Shown here piece by piece: positions 16,715 through 24,811 of a DNA stretch of 64,000 nucleotides. The DNA lies in the IMG/VR virus record IMGVR_UViG_3300041411_000085, positions 1-64,000 of that record; one strand, written 5' to 3'. The position numbers and the translations under genes were made by a program. Positions within the stretch are counted from its first letter, which is position 1; each line of letters starts with the position of its first letter. Below the pieces are notes generated by a model. It ran no database searches. It had not been told where the DNA came from and was given only the letters and a program-made list of their open reading frames with translations. Source of the DNA: a virus.

Positions 16715-17481
16715 AACACGAAGAACTGATGCTGTTGCCACAAAAGTCGCGAATTTCCTCCAGTCACAATGGTGGTATGACTCATGTTATTCGGATTCAC
16801 GAAGATATTTCTGAGCCAAGTAATTGGAGCGATGAACTTGATTTGATTAATGGTGCATCCGAACAGGACACAATTGTGCTGGACGTGTGCTCACCGGGTG
16901 GATATCTTGATACAGCAATGCTTTTTCATCGCTCATTGAATAATTGTGCCGCTCACACTGTTGCAATTATTGGCCCTGAGTGTGCAAGTGCTGCGTCGAT
17001 CATTAGTCTTTCGGCTAGGGAATGGATTCTAGACGACACTTCTAGCCTTATGATTCACACCTCAAGTTATTCGCTAGGAGGCAAGGACACCGATATTCTG
17101 GAACATGCAAACTTCTCTCGAGGGCAACTGAAACGACTCTATGAGAAAGTGTATTCGGGCTTCCTAAGTTGCGACGACCTTAGCGACGTAATCAAAGGCA
17201 CCCCGTTCTACTTTAGTGCAGAACAGATTGCAGATCGACTTGATGCACTTACTGAGTACCGTGCAAGTCTTCCTTGTCAGTGTGGTGATCCATCATGCGG
17301 TATCGAGGATGAGAGTGAAATTGAAAAAGGGCAAGAAGACTTCGACGAAATGCCAAGTCTTGCTGAAATCATTGCAGATGCTGTAGAATTGGGTGTAAAG
17401 AAGGCTCTAGCCGCTCGTGATGCTGCTGAAAAGAAAGCATCACGCGCAAAACCTGCAAAAGTAATCGAGAAATCCGAATAA
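16711..17481 (+). CDS. ClpP-like serine protease
   Basis: 256 residues. ClpP/S14 fold signatures are SPGGY (61-65), PECASAAS with probable nucleophile S93, and LMIHTS with H116; an Asp should follow near 128-130. The C-terminal ~55 residues are acidic then Lys/Ala-rich and probably disordered. It lies far from the head genes, which have their own S49 protease, so it may cleave host or early phage proteins. Stop is followed by a 7-bp hairpin (17497-17525). Confidence 0.8.
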   Translation: MKHEELMLLPQKSRISSSHNGGMTHVIRIHEDISEPSNWSDELDLINGASEQDTIVLDVCSPGGYLDTAMLFHRSLNNCAAHTVAIIGPECASAASIISLSAREWILDDTSSLMIHTSSYSLGGKDTDILEHANFSRGQLKRLYEKVYSGFLSCDDLSDVIKGTPFYFSAEQIADRLDALTEYRASLPCQCGDPSCGIEDESEIEKGQEDFDEMPSLAEIIADAVELGVKKALAARDAAEKKASRAKPAKVIEKSE

Positions 17482-17496
17482 TTCGATAGACAAACC

Positions 17497-17525
17497 AGTG
17501 GAGTGCATGTATTATTGGCTCCACT
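17497..17525 (+). terminator. Hairpin after the ClpP-like gene
   Basis: AGTGGAG/CTCCACT stem of 7 bp with a 15-nt loop in the 70-nt gap after the protease gene. There is no U-run, so attenuation or transcript-end protection is more likely than full termination. Confidence 0.35.
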
Positions 17526-17551
17526 AACCCAAACACAAAGGAGAGAAATAA

Positions 17552-17764
17552 ATGAAAACTGAAGAAATGTACACTCACGAGAATGAAAGCTTTGAATTCC
17601 GTCAAGGTTATCGTGAAGGCCTTGAAAAAGCCCTAGAACTTGTCACTGACTACATGTCAGACTTGAAAGCAGATAAGAAAATCAATGAAGCTCTTTGGGT
17701 GAGTGTTGCTAAAGAGTGGATTGATGATGAACTTTCTATGTATCAAGTTGGAGACGAAGAATGA
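17552..17764 (+). CDS. Hypothetical protein, 70 aa
   Basis: ATG after AAAGGAGAG. Acidic helical protein (QGYREGLEKALELVTDYM) ending SMYQVGDEE. Overlaps the next gene by 4 nt. Not recognised. Confidence 0.7.
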   Translation: MKTEEMYTHENESFEFRQGYREGLEKALELVTDYMSDLKADKKINEALWVSVAKEWIDDELSMYQVGDEE

Positions 17765-17967
17765 TTAGTCAATCCGAGATTGAAGAGCTTATCGCAGAAC
17801 AACAAGCTGACCTTGCTGCACAGGAAAAGTCCGAGTCTGATGGGTGGGGATATGATGGAGAAAATGAGACATATCAAATTACAACATATTTCCAAGAAGT
17901 TTGTTTTGATGATCCACAGATGCAATCACATAAAACAGAATTTTCTCTTATCCTTGGTAGAGACTAA
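17761..17967 (+). CDS. Hypothetical acidic protein, 68 aa
   Basis: Starts in an ATGA overlap. A short helix (SEIEELIAEQQADLAAQE) precedes a Tyr/Phe-rich segment containing TTYFQEVCFDDPQ. The next small gene repeats a similar motif (EICFDVDPY), hinting at shared ancestry. Confidence 0.65.
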   Translation: MISQSEIEELIAEQQADLAAQEKSESDGWGYDGENETYQITTYFQEVCFDDPQMQSHKTEFSLILGRD

Positions 17968-18098
17968 TGAACTACCACTATGACCTAATCGAACTGGACG
18001 ATTATCAAGAGGATATCCAAGCTATTCAAGAGATTTGTTTTGATGTAGACCCTTATTGGAATATGGAATACGATGTAGAATCTAACTGTATTGATTAA
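17967..18098 (+). CDS. Hypothetical acidic protein, 43 aa
   Basis: ATG overlaps the upstream TAA (TAATG). Very acidic, with QEICFDVDPYWNM echoing the neighbour's QEVCFDDPQM. Function unknown. Confidence 0.55.
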   Translation: MNYHYDLIELDDYQEDIQAIQEICFDVDPYWNMEYDVESNCID

Positions 18099-18108
18099 GG
18101 AAAATAAA

Positions 18109-18279
18109 ATGTTAGTATTTACTGTTGTAAAAGTTGACTTCGGTCACAAACAAAACATCGGAACACTCTCCACTCTAGAGAAAGCTCAAACATTCCAAGC
18201 TGCATCTGAAGTGGAATTGTTTGATAGTGGTAGTTTGGTGGGTATTAGTTTTTATATTGAAAAGGTACAGGTTCAATGA
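18109..18279 (+). CDS. Hypothetical protein, 56 aa
   Basis: ATG at 18109 after AAGGAAAATAAA. Begins with a strand (MLVFTVVKVDFG) then a short helix and a second strand pair; small alpha/beta protein of unknown role. Stop overlaps the next ATG. Confidence 0.6.
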   Translation: MLVFTVVKVDFGHKQNIGTLSTLEKAQTFQAASEVELFDSGSLVGISFYIEKVQVQ

Positions 18280-18413
18280 ATTACGAAGAGACTGTTAGTG
18301 AAGGTTTGGAAAGTTCAATGGAATTGTGGTTGATGGGTAATGCGGAAAATGCTGTAGAAACATTTGGAGAAGATATTGTAGCTGCAATTAATGAAGCTCT
18401 AGCTCATGACTGA
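18276..18413 (+). CDS. Hypothetical protein, 45 aa
   Basis: Acidic, wholly helical peptide (SSMELWLMGNAENAVETFG). Starts in a 4-nt overlap and overlaps the next gene by 8 nt. No family recognised. Confidence 0.55.
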   Translation: MNYEETVSEGLESSMELWLMGNAENAVETFGEDIVAAINEALAHD

Positions 18414-18531
18414 TTATGATTTGTGGTTGGACAAGGATTTAGATGACTATTATGAAAACACAGAAGACTTTGAACCAGAACCAGAATGGGACGGACCATA
18501 TCCAGAGGATGATCATGACTACTGTGATTGA
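18406..18531 (+). CDS. Very acidic 41-aa protein
   Basis: 18 of 41 residues are Asp or Glu with a single Lys. The frame is closed by start/stop overlaps on both sides. Such charge density is seen in DNA-mimic inhibitors, but nothing else identifies its role. Confidence 0.55.
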   Translation: MTDYDLWLDKDLDDYYENTEDFEPEPEWDGPYPEDDHDYCD

Positions 18532-18802
18532 TAAACCTAAGAAAGATCCTAAAGTAACCATTGTAGACTTTAATACTTTCACAGACTATGAATTTATTCC
18601 ACCAGCAACATTCTACATCCTTAATGCTATGGGAGACTACGTTTTTGTCCATACTGCATCAAGGATTGTTGCACAAGAGTATATCGATTCTGTATATTCT
18701 AAGGGACGTTATAAAATCGTTGCAAGCAAACTTCAAAAGACAGTTAGTAAGTTGGAGGGTGGCGGATATTCTGTGACTGGTACGGAAACTAGAAAGAAAT
18801 GA
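18515..18802 (+). CDS. Hypothetical protein, 95 aa
   Basis: ATG at 18515 preceded by AGAGGA. Basic at both ends, with a compact alpha/beta centre (ATFYILNAMGDYVFVHTASR). Overlaps the deaminase start by 4 nt, suggesting coupled translation. Confidence 0.7.
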   Translation: MTTVIDKPKKDPKVTIVDFNTFTDYEFIPPATFYILNAMGDYVFVHTASRIVAQEYIDSVYSKGRYKIVASKLQKTVSKLEGGGYSVTGTETRKK

Positions 18803-19308
18803 CCAAAGAAGATGATCTTTACATGGATATTGCTATTCGTGCAGCACAAGATAGTTACGCACTTAGAAAAAAGGTAGGCTCGTGTATTCTAACAAAGAGT
18901 CGTGGTTTATACCTAGGAAGAAATGGTACACTTCCCGGAATGGATAATACCTGTGAAGATAGGATTTATGCAAACCACTCGTGGGACTATATTGGGTTTG
19001 ATGAATTCAAAGAAAGATACCCATATGAAGATGATGGACACTATAAGCTGAAAACCAGAGAGGGTGTAATTCACAGCGAAATCAACTCTCTATGCAAGAT
19101 GGCTCGTGAGGGTGTTAGTGCAGAAGGGGCTACAATCTACGTCACCTTGTCCCCATGTGCAACTTGTAGTTCAATTATTGCTTCCAGTGGGATTAAAAAG
19201 GTTGTATACTTAGAACGTTATCGGGATACCAAGGGCATTGAGATGCTAGAGGCCTTTGGTGTTGAAGTTGTACAACATAAGAAAGGAGAGGGTGGTGGAG
19301 ATAGGTGA
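18799..19308 (+). CDS. dCMP deaminase-like zinc enzyme
   Basis: 169 residues. The cytidine/deoxycytidylate deaminase signature is present: HSEINSL (H and catalytic E) and SPCATC for the two zinc cysteines. Converts dCMP to dUMP, the ThyX substrate, and therefore supplies thymidylate together with the thyX gene at 62.5 kb. The insert between residues 50 and 85 is longer than in minimal deaminases. The end overlaps an endonuclease gene. Confidence 0.9.
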   Translation: MTKEDDLYMDIAIRAAQDSYALRKKVGSCILTKSRGLYLGRNGTLPGMDNTCEDRIYANHSWDYIGFDEFKERYPYEDDGHYKLKTREGVIHSEINSLCKMAREGVSAEGATIYVTLSPCATCSSIIASSGIKKVVYLERYRDTKGIEMLEAFGVEVVQHKKGEGGGDR

Positions 19309-19918
19309 TACATTTGGTAGGCTTAAGATTGTAGAGTTTCTACCTAAAAGTAAAGTTTTGGTTGAGTGCTTGTGTGGGAACAGTAAAATAGTTCGTAAAG
19401 GTCACCTAAAAGATGGTAATACAAATAGTTGTGGCTGCTTGCAAAAAGAATTACAAAGCGCTAAAATGAAAACTCATGGTATGGAAGGAACCCCTACATA
19501 CAAGAGTTGGAACAATATGATGATGCGTTGCACTAACCCCAAACGAATTAATTACGAAGAATATGGTGGCAGTGGCGTTACTATCTCAGATTCTTGGTAT
19601 CTGTTTGAGAATTTCTTTGAAGATATGGGTGTTCGCCCTGAAGGCATGACACTTAATAGGGTTGGTGGTGCTAAGATTTACTCTAAAGAGACTTGTGAGT
19701 GGGCTACGCTCTCTGAACAATCTTATGATCAAAAGAAAAGGTCTACAAATACTTCCGGTAAAACGGGGGTTAGCTTTCAAGAAGCTACAGGTAAATGGAA
19801 GGTAGAGATCACTAAAGAGAGGCGAAACTACTTCATTGGCTATTTTACAGATTTTGAAAAAGCATGTACCGCTCGTGAGGCAGCAGAAATTGAACATTAT
19901 GGGAGGAATCTAGATTGA
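19295..19918 (+). CDS. HNH-type homing endonuclease with AP2 domain
   Basis: 207 residues from the GTG at 19295, chosen because AAAGGAGAG lies at proper spacing; an upstream TTG would be buried in the deaminase gene. Same architecture as the gene at 15983: GDTFGRLKIVEFL, LCGNSK and SCGCLQKE, KSWNNMMMRCTNPK, then an AP2 domain (SGKTGVSFQEATGKW). Inserted between deaminase and ligase, another pair of core nucleotide genes. Confidence 0.8.
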   Translation: MEIGDTFGRLKIVEFLPKSKVLVECLCGNSKIVRKGHLKDGNTNSCGCLQKELQSAKMKTHGMEGTPTYKSWNNMMMRCTNPKRINYEEYGGSGVTISDSWYLFENFFEDMGVRPEGMTLNRVGGAKIYSKETCEWATLSEQSYDQKKRSTNTSGKTGVSFQEATGKWKVEITKERRNYFIGYFTDFEKACTAREAAEIEHYGRNLD

Positions 19919-20973
19919 ATAAAATTACACTGTTTGGACTGAATAAGAATTCAGGGTTGAAAGTCTGGTCGATTTGGACCGAAGATGAAAATCTTTACAT
20001 TGAACATGGACAACTCAACGGAAAACTTCAATTAAAATCGGAAGTGGTTGCAGGAAAGAACATTGGTCGCTCTAATGAGACGACTCCTGCGCAACAGGCT
20101 GAATTAGAAGCAAAGAGTCGTGTGAACAAACAGATTGACAAGGGATACCGAGAGAATTCCGACGATCTTAAGGAGCTAGACCTCCTCCCAATGCTGGCAA
20201 ATGACTATTTGAAACAAGGTCATCGTATTAAATACCCTTGCTATGCAAGTGCCAAACTTGATGGTGTTCGTTGCCTTGCAATCAGCACAGAAGAGGGCAT
20301 GATTCTTAAGTCTCGTGGTGGGAAACTCTACGATGTAAAACACATTACGTCTGAGCTTCAAACTATTATGCAGATCGGACAAGTGTGGGACGGTGAGCTG
20401 TACATTCACGGTAAGTATCTTGAAGAGATTGTTTCTGCTGTTAAGAAACCAAATGATAATACAAAAGATATTCACTTTATCATCTTTGACTTCGTTACTG
20501 AAGATACTTTTGTCAATCGAATGAAAGAGGCTCAGAAATTTAAACTTGGAATAAACAGTTCAATTGAAATTCTAGGCTATCAGACGCTATTCTGCGAAGA
20601 AGATATGAAGTCTCTGCACAAACAGTATGTATCTATTGGTTATGAAGGTATCATGCTACGTAACTACAGCGGTCTGTATGAATCAGGTAAGCGTTCGGCT
20701 GATTTGCAAAAGTATAAGGAATTTCTTGATGAAGAGTTTGAAATTGTTGCTGTGCTAGAAGATAAGAACCATAATGCTGTATTTGAGGTTTACGATTCTA
20801 CAGCTAAAGATCATTTTACTGTAACTTATGGTGATTTTGAGCAACGTAAGCACCAACTAATGTATCCTAATCAGTACATCGGCAAGAAGCTCACTGTAAA
20901 ATTCCAAACCCGGTATAAGGACAGCAAGCTACCACAATTCCCAACTGGCCTAATTATCCGCGATTATGAATAA
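19915..20973 (+). CDS. ATP-dependent DNA ligase with WGR-like N-terminus
   Basis: 352 residues. The nucleotidyltransferase motif I is SAKLDGVRC with adenylated K114; motif III-like FDFVTEDTF, motif IV YEGIMLRNY and motif V LQKYKEFLDEEFEI follow, with an OB-fold C-terminus (KKLTVKFQTRYKD). The first ~80 residues look like a WGR domain (VWSIWTEDENLYIEHGQL). Seals nicks during replication. The TTG start has GGAGG upstream. Confidence 0.9.
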   Translation: MNKITLFGLNKNSGLKVWSIWTEDENLYIEHGQLNGKLQLKSEVVAGKNIGRSNETTPAQQAELEAKSRVNKQIDKGYRENSDDLKELDLLPMLANDYLKQGHRIKYPCYASAKLDGVRCLAISTEEGMILKSRGGKLYDVKHITSELQTIMQIGQVWDGELYIHGKYLEEIVSAVKKPNDNTKDIHFIIFDFVTEDTFVNRMKEAQKFKLGINSSIEILGYQTLFCEEDMKSLHKQYVSIGYEGIMLRNYSGLYESGKRSADLQKYKEFLDEEFEIVAVLEDKNHNAVFEVYDSTAKDHFTVTYGDFEQRKHQLMYPNQYIGKKLTVKFQTRYKDSKLPQFPTGLIIRDYE

Positions 20974-20983
20974 GGGGAAGAAA

Positions 20984-21412
20984 ATGCGAACTAATGAATC
21001 AGAATGGTTGCCAGAAGATATTATTGACACACGACAACTCCAAATCTACGCACTCAAGCAGATGATGTCTGCACTGGGTTATGATTTGATGAAAAGTAGT
21101 GTTGAAGGTAATTGGCACTTCCACAGTAATCAATACTCAAATAAAGGTCGTGAAAAGATTAGCGTGCGTACCGCTGTAAAGTTGTACAATGGGGATACGG
21201 CAAAGTGTGTATTTGGTCGTCCTCCACATTACCTTACGATCTGGGCATTCGATGATTTCTCCATCGCTAAAGCAAAGGCATCACGAATTCTCCGTTCAAT
21301 CAAACTCCAGTATTGCCGCCAAACAAAAGTTATTATATGCCAAGACCATCGAGTCCAGTTTATCACGCCTAGCTACGCAAAGTTGTTCCTCAACAATAAG
21401 TATTTGGGCTAA
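20984..21412 (+). CDS. Hypothetical protein, 142 aa
   Basis: ATG at 20984 after AAGGGGAAG. Mixed alpha/beta; contains TIWAFDDFSIAKAKASRILRSI, a possible basic DNA-contacting helix. It follows the ligase gene closely. Not recognised. Confidence 0.75.
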   Translation: MRTNESEWLPEDIIDTRQLQIYALKQMMSALGYDLMKSSVEGNWHFHSNQYSNKGREKISVRTAVKLYNGDTAKCVFGRPPHYLTIWAFDDFSIAKAKASRILRSIKLQYCRQTKVIICQDHRVQFITPSYAKLFLNNKYLG

Positions 21413-21415
21413 CTC

Positions 21416-21607
21416 ATGAACAGATCAATTATCTACGTCTGGTCATCAGGATTCTGGATTTATGGTGTAGATTATCACCACGGTACACATTCTGCTTTAG
21501 GTAAGTATCAAGAAGTTATTATTGGTGAAGGCTGGCATAGACAAGAGGTTACTTTGATGGTGAACGACTTCATTGAAGAGAATCTATTGTTGTGGGAAGA
21601 TCAATAG
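21416..21607 (+). CDS. Hypothetical protein, 63 aa
   Basis: Aromatic-rich (YVWSSGFWIYGVDYHHG), then helical. Last gene before a strong terminator. Function unknown. Confidence 0.65.
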   Translation: MNRSIIYVWSSGFWIYGVDYHHGTHSALGKYQEVIIGEGWHRQEVTLMVNDFIEENLLLWEDQ

Positions 21608-21616
21608 AAATTTATA

Positions 21617-21657
21617 AGGCTCTTAGGCATTGTGCTTGAGGGTCTTTTGTTTTATTA
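21617..21657 (+). terminator. Rho-independent terminator
   Basis: A 13-bp stem with G-T wobbles (AGGCTCTTAGGCA paired with TGCTTGAGGGTCT, loop TTG) followed by TTTGTTTTATTA. It splits the early block into two parts. Confidence 0.75.
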
Positions 21658-21688
21658 TAGCTTTACAAATTAACTAGGAGGGTTCCTC

Positions 21689-21934
21689 ATGGAATTGAAC
21701 AACAAAAGTAGGGAGTTTCTTACCAAGCTGTCTGCATTGCTTGAAGAGTATAAAGTAACTGTAGAGGTCACAGAGTCATGTCATGGCTATGGTGGTTTCT
21801 CTGTGGATGGGATTGAATTCACCATTCCTTATCACAATGAAGAGTTTGATTACAAGTCTGAACAGTTTGTAGAACTATCTGGCAGATATCTTGAATCCAA
21901 AGATATTAATGAAATTCTGGCGGTGTATCTGTGA
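21689..21934 (+). CDS. Hypothetical protein, 81 aa
   Basis: ATG preceded by AGGAGGG. A helix (SREFLTKLSALLEEYKV) then strands with GYGGFSVDGIEF; reminiscent of small phage proteins with an alpha-beta-beta layout. No family assigned. Overlaps the next start. Confidence 0.7.
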   Translation: MELNNKSREFLTKLSALLEEYKVTVEVTESCHGYGGFSVDGIEFTIPYHNEEFDYKSEQFVELSGRYLESKDINEILAVYL

Positions 21935-22464
21935 TGAATATTGTAGAAAAGGCTTACTACTTCGCAATGGCTGGCCACGCTGCTGTAGGCCAGAAAAGAA
22001 AGTACACAGGAGACAACTACATTGTCCACCCTGTTGAGGTTTGTGATATCATTGAACAAGCAGCTTATGTAAATGACAGTATGCGATGTGCTGCCCTTAT
22101 GCATGATTTATGTGAAGATACACAAATTACGATTGATCTGATTATAAAGGAATTTGGATATTGTATTGCCATGTTGGTTGAAGGTCTTACAGATGTCTCT
22201 AAACCAGAAGACGGTAATAGGGCTGTTCGTAAAGAAATTGATCGTCAACATACAGCAATGCAATCACCAGCAGCCAAAACAATCAAACTTGCAGATCTTA
22301 TCTCAAACAGTAAATCGATTCTTGAACACGACAAAGATTTTGCAAAGGTTTATATCAAAGAGAAAGAATTGTTGCTAGAAGTGCTGACCGAGGGTGATCC
22401 TACTCTGTATGCACAGGCTAAGGGTGTTGTAGAGAAGGCTAAGAAGGAGTTGGGAATTGAATAA
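21934..22464 (+). CDS. SpoT/MESH1-like HD-domain hydrolase
   Basis: 176 residues from ATG 21934 (a GTG 3 nt upstream is an alternative). The (p)ppGpp-hydrolase HD signature is nearly complete: HPVEV (32-36), LMHDLCEDT (H57-D58, E61-D62) and KLADLISN (K118, D121, N125). The length is that of a stand-alone small alarmone hydrolase; there is no synthetase, TGS or ACT domain. It may degrade ppGpp and relieve the stringent response during infection; other nucleotide substrates are possible. Confidence 0.8.
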   Translation: MNIVEKAYYFAMAGHAAVGQKRKYTGDNYIVHPVEVCDIIEQAAYVNDSMRCAALMHDLCEDTQITIDLIIKEFGYCIAMLVEGLTDVSKPEDGNRAVRKEIDRQHTAMQSPAAKTIKLADLISNSKSILEHDKDFAKVYIKEKELLLEVLTEGDPTLYAQAKGVVEKAKKELGIE

Positions 22465-22654
22465 AGAACAACTAGAAAAGAATCTTACACTGTTACTTAA
22501 AGATCTGTCCAGTGCAAACAAACGTTGCAAGAAGATTTCCAAAGCGTGTGGTCTAGAAGATAATCATCTTATTGAATTTGCAATGGAACAGACTAAACAA
22601 GTCCTAAACTATATCGAATCTTTAAAGGATTCTAAGGAAACACCAACCCCATGA
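22457..22654 (+). CDS. Hypothetical helical protein, 65 aa
   Basis: TTG start with AAGGAG at 7 nt. Lys-rich helices (LEKNLTLLLKDLSSANKRCK). Overlaps the HD hydrolase end by 8 nt. Unknown function. Confidence 0.65.
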   Translation: MNKEQLEKNLTLLLKDLSSANKRCKKISKACGLEDNHLIEFAMEQTKQVLNYIESLKDSKETPTP

Positions 22655-22665
22655 GGTGACACAAC

Positions 22666-22950
22666 ATGAAAACTTCCATAATCAGTATTCTTTCCTTTAC
22701 ACTGATCTTGACAGGCTGTACACTAGACCCAGTAAAGCAGTCCAACAGTGTTATCGTGGGTCCGGGAACATTCTATGCTAAATGGCAGAAGCAAGTGATG
22801 GATGCTTGTTCTGATAAAGCAGCAGAAATTGTTCTAAAACTTACTGCTGATAAATACAGGGAAGGAATTCTTTTAACGGAAGAGCAGATTGTTATGATTC
22901 ATGGGATGTTGGTTAGGAAGTGTTCTATGAATAGTGGGTTGGTAATTTAA
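22666..22950 (+). CDS. Small lipoprotein
   Basis: 94 residues with a lipoprotein signal: hydrophobic stretch then LTGC at 16-19, so the mature chain would begin with a lipid-modified Cys and be membrane anchored. Mature part is helical with two further Cys that could pair. Phage lipoproteins can block superinfection or act as spanins; neither is shown here. Confidence 0.75.
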   Translation: MKTSIISILSFTLILTGCTLDPVKQSNSVIVGPGTFYAKWQKQVMDACSDKAAEIVLKLTADKYREGILLTEEQIVMIHGMLVRKCSMNSGLVI

Positions 22951-22962
22951 GAGGTGGTAAAA

Positions 22963-23133
22963 ATGAATCAAGAAGAATATGCAACGCTAGATAGGATTAG
23001 AACACATTTCATTGATGCTCTACAGGAGCTAGAATGTCTAGGAAGGCTTCCAAGGATTAGGCAGAATCTTGAATTTGATCTGCATGAGTTGGAAGTTTAT
23101 ATTGAAATGATGAGGGAGATGAATAATGGGTAA
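22963..23133 (+). CDS. Hypothetical helical protein, 56 aa
   Basis: ATG after GAGGTGG. Almost entirely helical (RTHFIDALQELECLGRL). Stop overlaps the following ATG by 8 nt. No family. Confidence 0.6.
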   Translation: MNQEEYATLDRIRTHFIDALQELECLGRLPRIRQNLEFDLHELEVYIEMMREMNNG

Positions 23134-23512
23134 TCCATCGTTTACACCAATGAGTCAAGAACAACGAGAGGAAGTACGACTTAAGCGAATTGCAGACCAA
23201 GAATGGGCTAAAGATAATTTAAAAGATGATTTCGCCGATGAGCCTGTGTGGAGAGCACTTGGCTCAGAATATTCTGTGCGATTTCCACAAAGGCATGTTC
23301 CGGGAACTGAACTTAAGTATCTGAAGCGTACATGTAAAAAGCTCGGACTAGAAATCAGCGCATTTCTTGAATCAACTGGATTCTCAACTCTTAAGCAGTT
23401 TGCAGAAGCTAATAAAACATACCCAAGTTGGGCTTTTGTGGGGTTGATTTTAGAGTTTTACAATGACCATCAAATGAATCAGTACGAGTATCCTCTCAAA
23501 ATCGATTCATAA
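23126..23512 (+). CDS. Hypothetical protein, 128 aa
   Basis: Polar N-terminus (SQEQREEVRLKRIADQEW) and a C-terminal helical domain with KYLKRTCKKLGLEISAFLES, possibly a helix-turn-helix. ATG overlaps the previous gene. Ends ahead of a promoter region. Confidence 0.7.
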   Translation: MGNPSFTPMSQEQREEVRLKRIADQEWAKDNLKDDFADEPVWRALGSEYSVRFPQRHVPGTELKYLKRTCKKLGLEISAFLESTGFSTLKQFAEANKTYPSWAFVGLILEFYNDHQMNQYEYPLKIDS

Positions 23513-23565
23513 GGCACTTTCACCGAGGATTTTCACTAAAAATAGCTGCGTTCGGTAGATAAAGC

Positions 23566-23594
23566 TTGCATAGTATGTCTGAGGTTTCTAGACT
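23566..23594 (+). promoter_or_regulatory. Internal promoter of the early block
   Basis: TTGCAT (23566-23571), 17-nt spacer, TAGACT (23589-23594), in the 116-nt gap before the metallopeptidase-like gene. The AAAGCTTGCATA context also occurs at 15067-15078 before phoH, where no good -10 follows. Confidence 0.55.
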
Positions 23595-23640
23595 CTATTT
23601 CAGGGTATAAAACTCCCTACAAACATTTATGGAGAATATT

Positions 23641-24096
23641 ATGATTAAAAGAATTTTAGCCCTCAGATATGTGTGCAAGAAATATAACCTCAAATGCAAG
23701 CTCATATTCTTTGGTAGCGAAGGCTGGATGAGTAGGAAAGACAGGCTTATTTGTGTAAGCCTGTTCCAAAAGAACTTCTTCCAAGTGTTGTACCATGAAA
23801 TTGGTCATGAGGTGGCTACAAGGTCTTTGAAATTTGATAACAAATATGCAAAAGCAGCTTTTGGCTCTAGATTGAAATTCAATTACGAAGATGATATGTT
23901 TGTAAGACTAGAGGAAGAAGCCAAGGCTAGTAAGTTTTCAATGAGGTTTCTGAAAGTCAAAGATAGGCAATACCTTAAAGAATGTTGGTACACATACACA
24001 AGTTCTGTTGCTAAATGTATAAATGCAAGTGAGCTTGACAGGTACATTACAACCGTTGCAAAATACAGTAAATATTTTGAGGGGAACACAAAATGA
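23641..24096 (+). CDS. HExxH metallopeptidase-like protein
   Basis: 151 residues. LYHEIGHEVATRS supplies the HExxH zinc motif, with candidate third-ligand acids in the helix VRLEEEAKAS about 35 residues later. Length and layout recall small ImmA-like or minimal gluzincin proteases, but substrate is unknown. ATG 23641 is preferred over 23629 because GGAG is correctly placed. An anti-repressor or host-protein-degrading role is speculative. Confidence 0.65.
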   Translation: MIKRILALRYVCKKYNLKCKLIFFGSEGWMSRKDRLICVSLFQKNFFQVLYHEIGHEVATRSLKFDNKYAKAAFGSRLKFNYEDDMFVRLEEEAKASKFSMRFLKVKDRQYLKECWYTYTSSVAKCINASELDRYITTVAKYSKYFEGNTK

Positions 24097-24272
24097 CTTT
24101 GTTTGTCGTATATCTTATCGTTTCACTTATATTCGTCTACATCAATGCCACAGCCTGTTACATTAGAGGAATAAAATATCCTTGGAGACAAGATATTCCC
24201 CTGTGCCTTATCTGGCCTGTGACAGCACCAATCGGTATCTTAGCTATTATTGCTTCGGAGAGTCGTCCATGA
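24093..24272 (+). CDS. Membrane protein, 59 aa
   Basis: Two hydrophobic helices (FVVYLIVSLIFVYI and IPLCLIWPVTAPIGILAII) separated by a basic loop. ATG overlaps the upstream stop. Unknown role at the inner membrane. Confidence 0.65.
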   Translation: MTLFVVYLIVSLIFVYINATACYIRGIKYPWRQDIPLCLIWPVTAPIGILAIIASESRP

Positions 24273-24317
24273 CTCAACACAAAGATACATAAAGTGAAAC
24301 TTACTGGAGAGTAAACA

Positions 24318-24500
24318 ATGACCAAACAATATTCCCATGACAGAGAAGTGATCAAAGACTTCATTCGCTGGGCTAGCGATGAGCATAAATGTGCTGTCGT
24401 GTGTTTTCCAGATGAATTCGCAGCTAGTGCTTACGTTAATTATAAGTTCATCAACGTTTCAGAAATATTGGAAGAGTTTATTGAGGGGAGAGGACAATGA
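24318..24500 (+). CDS. Hypothetical protein, 60 aa
   Basis: ATG after ACTGGAGAG. Alternating helix-strand protein (KDFIRWASDEHKCAVVCF) ending acidic. Overlaps the next gene by 4 nt. Confidence 0.65.
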   Translation: MTKQYSHDREVIKDFIRWASDEHKCAVVCFPDEFAASAYVNYKFINVSEILEEFIEGRGQ

Positions 24501-24811
24501 TTAAGTGGATTAAGGGTTTGTTTTCTTTTCAAACAGAGCAAGGGGGTTGGGAGCCTTGGTTTGAAGCCCTTGAGAAAGAAAAGGTACAAACAGATATTCA
24601 CGGCCTGCCGTTTGTAAAGAATATCGTTCCTATGCCTAAAGTGAAACCAACAAAGAAGAGTGAATATAATACATTTGAGAATTGCAGGGCTTACAGTTCC
24701 GGTACAACCGTAGAAGGTCTAAAGCTAGCACTCTCACACTGTACAAAGTATGAAGACAGGATGTTCTTGCAATTTCTTATCAATGTACACTTGAGAAATA
24801 TGGGGAAATAA
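24497..24811 (+). CDS. Hypothetical protein, 104 aa
   Basis: Trp-rich N-terminus (WIKGLFSFQTEQGGWEPW), basic middle and a C-terminal helix. Shares one base with the start of the phaZ gene, so expression of the two is coupled. No family recognised. Confidence 0.7.
   Translation: MIKWIKGLFSFQTEQGGWEPWFEALEKEKVQTDIHGLPFVKNIVPMPKVKPTKKSEYNTFENCRAYSSGTTVEGLKLALSHCTKYEDRMFLQFLINVHLRNMGK

Noticed and set aside
24269-24295. 7-codon frame after the 59-aa membrane protein
   Set aside because: Too short, and a better-supported start follows at 24318.
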